A DNA stretch of 6,932 nucleotides from Candidatus Scatosoma pullistercoris (GTDB lineage: Bacteria > Bacillota > Clostridia > Christensenellales > Borkfalkiaceae). The DNA is taken from NCBI GenBank assembly GCA_018714725.1, contig DVMZ01000067.1, positions 1 to 6,932 on the forward strand, given 5' to 3'. Numbering within the stretch: the first letter of the stretch is position 1; each line of letters starts with the position of its first letter. Shown piece after piece: positions 5,381 to 6,932 of this stretch. Position numbers and translations under genes: made by a program. Under the pieces are notes generated by a model, which was not told the DNA's origin, made no database searches, and saw only the letters and a list, made by a program, of their open reading frames with translations.

Positions 5381-5441
5381 CGGGCTTGATCTGCCGGGCG
5401 AATCTATCAAATGTTTTTGTGGAAAAATACGGAGGTAAATC

Positions 5442-6707
5442 ATGATCATTAAAAACGGAAGCGTGGTGTTTTCGGACAGAGTGGAAAAGACGGATCTTCG
5501 CGTATCGGACGGCAAAATCGCGGAAATCGGCAGCGGGCTGAAAGCGGATAAGGGCGAAGAGGTGATCGACGCTTCGGGATTGCATATTTTCCCCGGATTC
5601 ATCGATATGCATGTGCATCTGCGGGAACCGGGGTTTGAATACAAAGAGGACATCGGGAGCGGCTCGAAAGCGGCGGTGAAAGGCGGCTTTACGCAGGTCT
5701 GCTGTATGCCCAACACTTCGCCCGTCGCGGACAACAAAGTGGTGATCAGCTATATCCGCCATCGCGGCGAAGAGGTCGGCCTTTGCAAAATCCGCCCGAT
5801 CGGCGCCATCACGAAAGGGGAGGCGGGCACGCAGCTGGCCGACATCGGAGAGATGAAGAAAGCGGGCGCCGTCGCCGTTTCCGACGACGGAAAAGCCGTG
5901 AAGAGCAGCCGGCTGATGCGGCTTGCCATGGAATACGCGAGCGGCTTCGGAATCCGTTGCCTTTGCCATTGCGAGGACAGCGAACTCTCGGACGGCGGCG
6001 TCGTCAACGAAGGGTACAATTCCACGCTGGCAGGGCTGAAAGGAATTCCACGCGCGGCGGAGGACGTCAGCATCGCCCGGGAACTTTGTCTCGCGGAAAG
6101 CCTCGGCGTTCCCGTGCACATCTGCCATGTCTCCACTTATTCGGGTGTGCGGCTTATCCTCGACGCCAAACGCGCGGGCGTCAAAGTGACCGCGGAAACC
6201 TGTCCGCACTATTTTGCCGCCACGGACGATCTGATCACCGGGTTTGACACCAATACCAAAGTCAATCCGCCTATCCGCGAGGAAAAGGACCGCCTGGCGA
6301 TCGTGGAAGGGCTCAAAGACGGCACGATCGACTGTATCGTCACCGATCACGCGCCGCACCACAAAAACGACAAGAATGTCGAATACAATCTGGCGGCTTT
6401 CGGAATCAGCGGGCTGGAAACTTCCTTCGGCTTTGCCGTCACTTACCTTTATAAGACGGGCGTGCTGACATTGCCCGAGCTCGCGGCGAAAATGAGCGGA
6501 AATCCCGCTTCCATTCTCTCTCTGGAAGGGGGAGCAATCGAACGGGGCGGCGTTGCCGATCTCACAATCGCCGACCTCGATGAAGAATGGACGGTGGATC
6601 CCGAAAAATTCCTTTCCAAGGGCAAGAATACGCCGTTTGCCGGCCGCAGATTGTGCGGCGCCGTGCGCTATACGATTGTTTCCGGACAGGTGAAATATCC
6701 TTTCTGA
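5442..6707 (+). CDS. pyrC: Dihydroorotase, class I
   Basis: The enzyme closes carbamoyl-aspartate to dihydroorotate, step three of UMP synthesis. The protein is 421 residues, close to the Bacillus PyrC length (about 428). Zinc and substrate motifs in order: DMHVHLREPG (55-64; H57, H59, R61), MPNTSP (89-94), SDDGK (147-151; D149 probable metal-bridging Asp, as in class I enzymes), CHCED (175-179; H176), ICHVSTYSG (227-235; H229), TAETCPHYF (250-258), and VTDHAPH (300-306; D302, H304). GISGLETSFG and SGNPASI complete the fold. The metal-binding set is intact, so it should be an active enzyme rather than the inactive PyrC-like partner seen in some bacteria. A strong GGAGGT (5431-5436) precedes the start. 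A 115-base gap with a hairpin separates it from pyrB; no obvious promoter is seen there, so it is probably cotranscribed. Confidence 0.98.
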   Translation: MIIKNGSVVFSDRVEKTDLRVSDGKIAEIGSGLKADKGEEVIDASGLHIFPGFIDMHVHLREPGFEYKEDIGSGSKAAVKGGFTQVCCMPNTSPVADNKVVISYIRHRGEEVGLCKIRPIGAITKGEAGTQLADIGEMKKAGAVAVSDDGKAVKSSRLMRLAMEYASGFGIRCLCHCEDSELSDGGVVNEGYNSTLAGLKGIPRAAEDVSIARELCLAESLGVPVHICHVSTYSGVRLILDAKRAGVKVTAETCPHYFAATDDLITGFDTNTKVNPPIREEKDRLAIVEGLKDGTIDCIVTDHAPHHKNDKNVEYNLAAFGISGLETSFGFAVTYLYKTGVLTLPELAAKMSGNPASILSLEGGAIERGGVADLTIADLDEEWTVDPEKFLSKGKNTPFAGRRLCGAVRYTIVSGQVKYPF

Positions 6708-6760
6708 GCAAGTTGACGGGAACGGGCCGGCCGAAGTATCTTTATAAATGAACGAATCCC

Positions 6761-6788
6761 TGCCCCTTGCGTTCCGGGAATCGCGGCA
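6761..6788 (+). promoter_or_regulatory. Hairpin with a PyrR-like hexaloop downstream of pyrC
   Basis: TGCC (6761-6764) pairs with GGCA (6785-6788), CCTT is an internal bulge on the 5' side, and GCGTT (6769-6773) faces ATCGC (6780-6784) with one T-T mismatch, closing the loop CCGGGA (6774-6779), which fits CNGNGA. The architecture resembles the leader site, but no forward terminator follows before the next gene, so a regulatory role is tentative. Confidence 0.3.
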
Positions 6789-6870
6789 AAAAGGCGCTGA
6801 AAATACGGGCGGGGCGGAACGGCAAAAAAACGAATGGAAAAGCAATCGTCAGAGAGTATAAAGTAAAATA

Positions 6871-6906
6871 TAAAATTAAAATAAAAAACCGGCACAAAAT
6901 AGCCGG
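6871..6906 (-). terminator. Terminator-like hairpin for the minus strand, next to the next gene's ribosome binding site
   Basis: Read on the minus strand, CCGGC (6906-6902) and GCCGG (6893-6889) form a five-pair stem with an eight-base loop, followed by TTTTTTATTTTAATTTTA (6888-6871). No minus-strand gene is visible to feed it, so it may stop antisense transcription. On the plus strand the same stem takes the first two G of the Shine-Dalgarno GGGAGGAG (6905-6912). Confidence 0.45.
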
Positions 6907-6918
6907 GAGGAGAAAAGC

Positions 6919-6932
6919 ATGATCACGGACGC
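6919..6932 (+). CDS. Start of a further gene, only four full codons visible
   Basis: ATG at 6919-6921 follows a strong GGGAGGAG (6905-6912) with six bases between, and the reading is MITD before the window ends. The position behind pyrC and the same orientation suggest another pyrimidine gene, for example pyrF or a carbamoyl phosphate synthase or dihydroorotate dehydrogenase gene, but four residues cannot decide. The 211-base gap before it contains the PyrR-like hairpin, a poor promoter candidate (TTGACG at 6713-6718, TATCTT at 6737-6742) and an A/T-rich stretch, so it may have separate control. Confidence 0.6.

Noticed and set aside
6713..6742. Promoter TTGACG-N18-TATCTT after pyrC
   Set aside because: The -35 is good but the -10 matches only four of six bases, and the following TATAAA is at the wrong spacing; noted but not listed as a feature.
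5223..6845. Minus-strand open frame of 540 codons opposite pyrC
   Set aside because: It is antisense to a clear dihydroorotase with intact motifs; its His/Arg/Phe-rich composition is typical of a GC-rich shadow frame.

Overview
The window looks like chromosomal core sequence from a fairly GC-rich member of the Clostridia (Firmicutes), probably an uncultured or gut-type lineage. The evidence is a SpoVB-type flippase, a PyrR-controlled pyrimidine operon with a Bacillus-style attenuator, strong GGAGG ribosome binding sites on most genes, and strong intrinsic terminators. The species cannot be named from the sequence, and there is no sign of phage, insertion sequence, CRISPR, tRNA or rRNA.

Layout. 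Positions 1-1447 (minus strand) hold most of a SpoVB/MATE-like lipid flippase whose C-terminus runs off the left edge. It diverges from a small LysM protein (1528-1809, plus strand). Next comes a leader with a long stem-loop and a cysteine-rich protein of unknown function (2010-2675), closed by a strong terminator (2702-2728). An almost T-free, A-rich stretch follows. Then comes a calcineurin-like phosphoesterase (2884-3579) whose -10 box sits right against its start codon. The right half is a pyrimidine operon: promoter, PyrR attenuator, pyrR (3865-4407), pyrB (4400-5326) and pyrC (5442-6707). A 211-base gap follows, and then the first codons of another gene (6919 onward).

How the genes work together. 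PyrR senses UMP and binds the leader RNA to favour the terminator at 3805-3838. PyrB makes carbamoyl aspartate and PyrC cyclises it to dihydroorotate, so the operon encodes its own regulator plus steps 2 and 3 of de novo UMP synthesis. Steps 1 and 4-6 are not in the window; the cut-off gene at the right edge may be one of them.

Most interesting points. (1) Three genes (the flippase, the LysM protein and the phosphoesterase) have no Shine-Dalgarno sequence and a -10 hexamer placed so that transcription would begin at or within one base of the start codon, which suggests leaderless mRNAs next to genes with classical ribosome binding sites. (2) A complete PyrR attenuator with mutually exclusive folds can be drawn by hand. 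(3) A second hairpin with a PyrR-like hexaloop lies after pyrC. (4) The cysteine-rich 221-residue protein is uncharacterised and has a structured leader. No clearly new multi-gene system was found.
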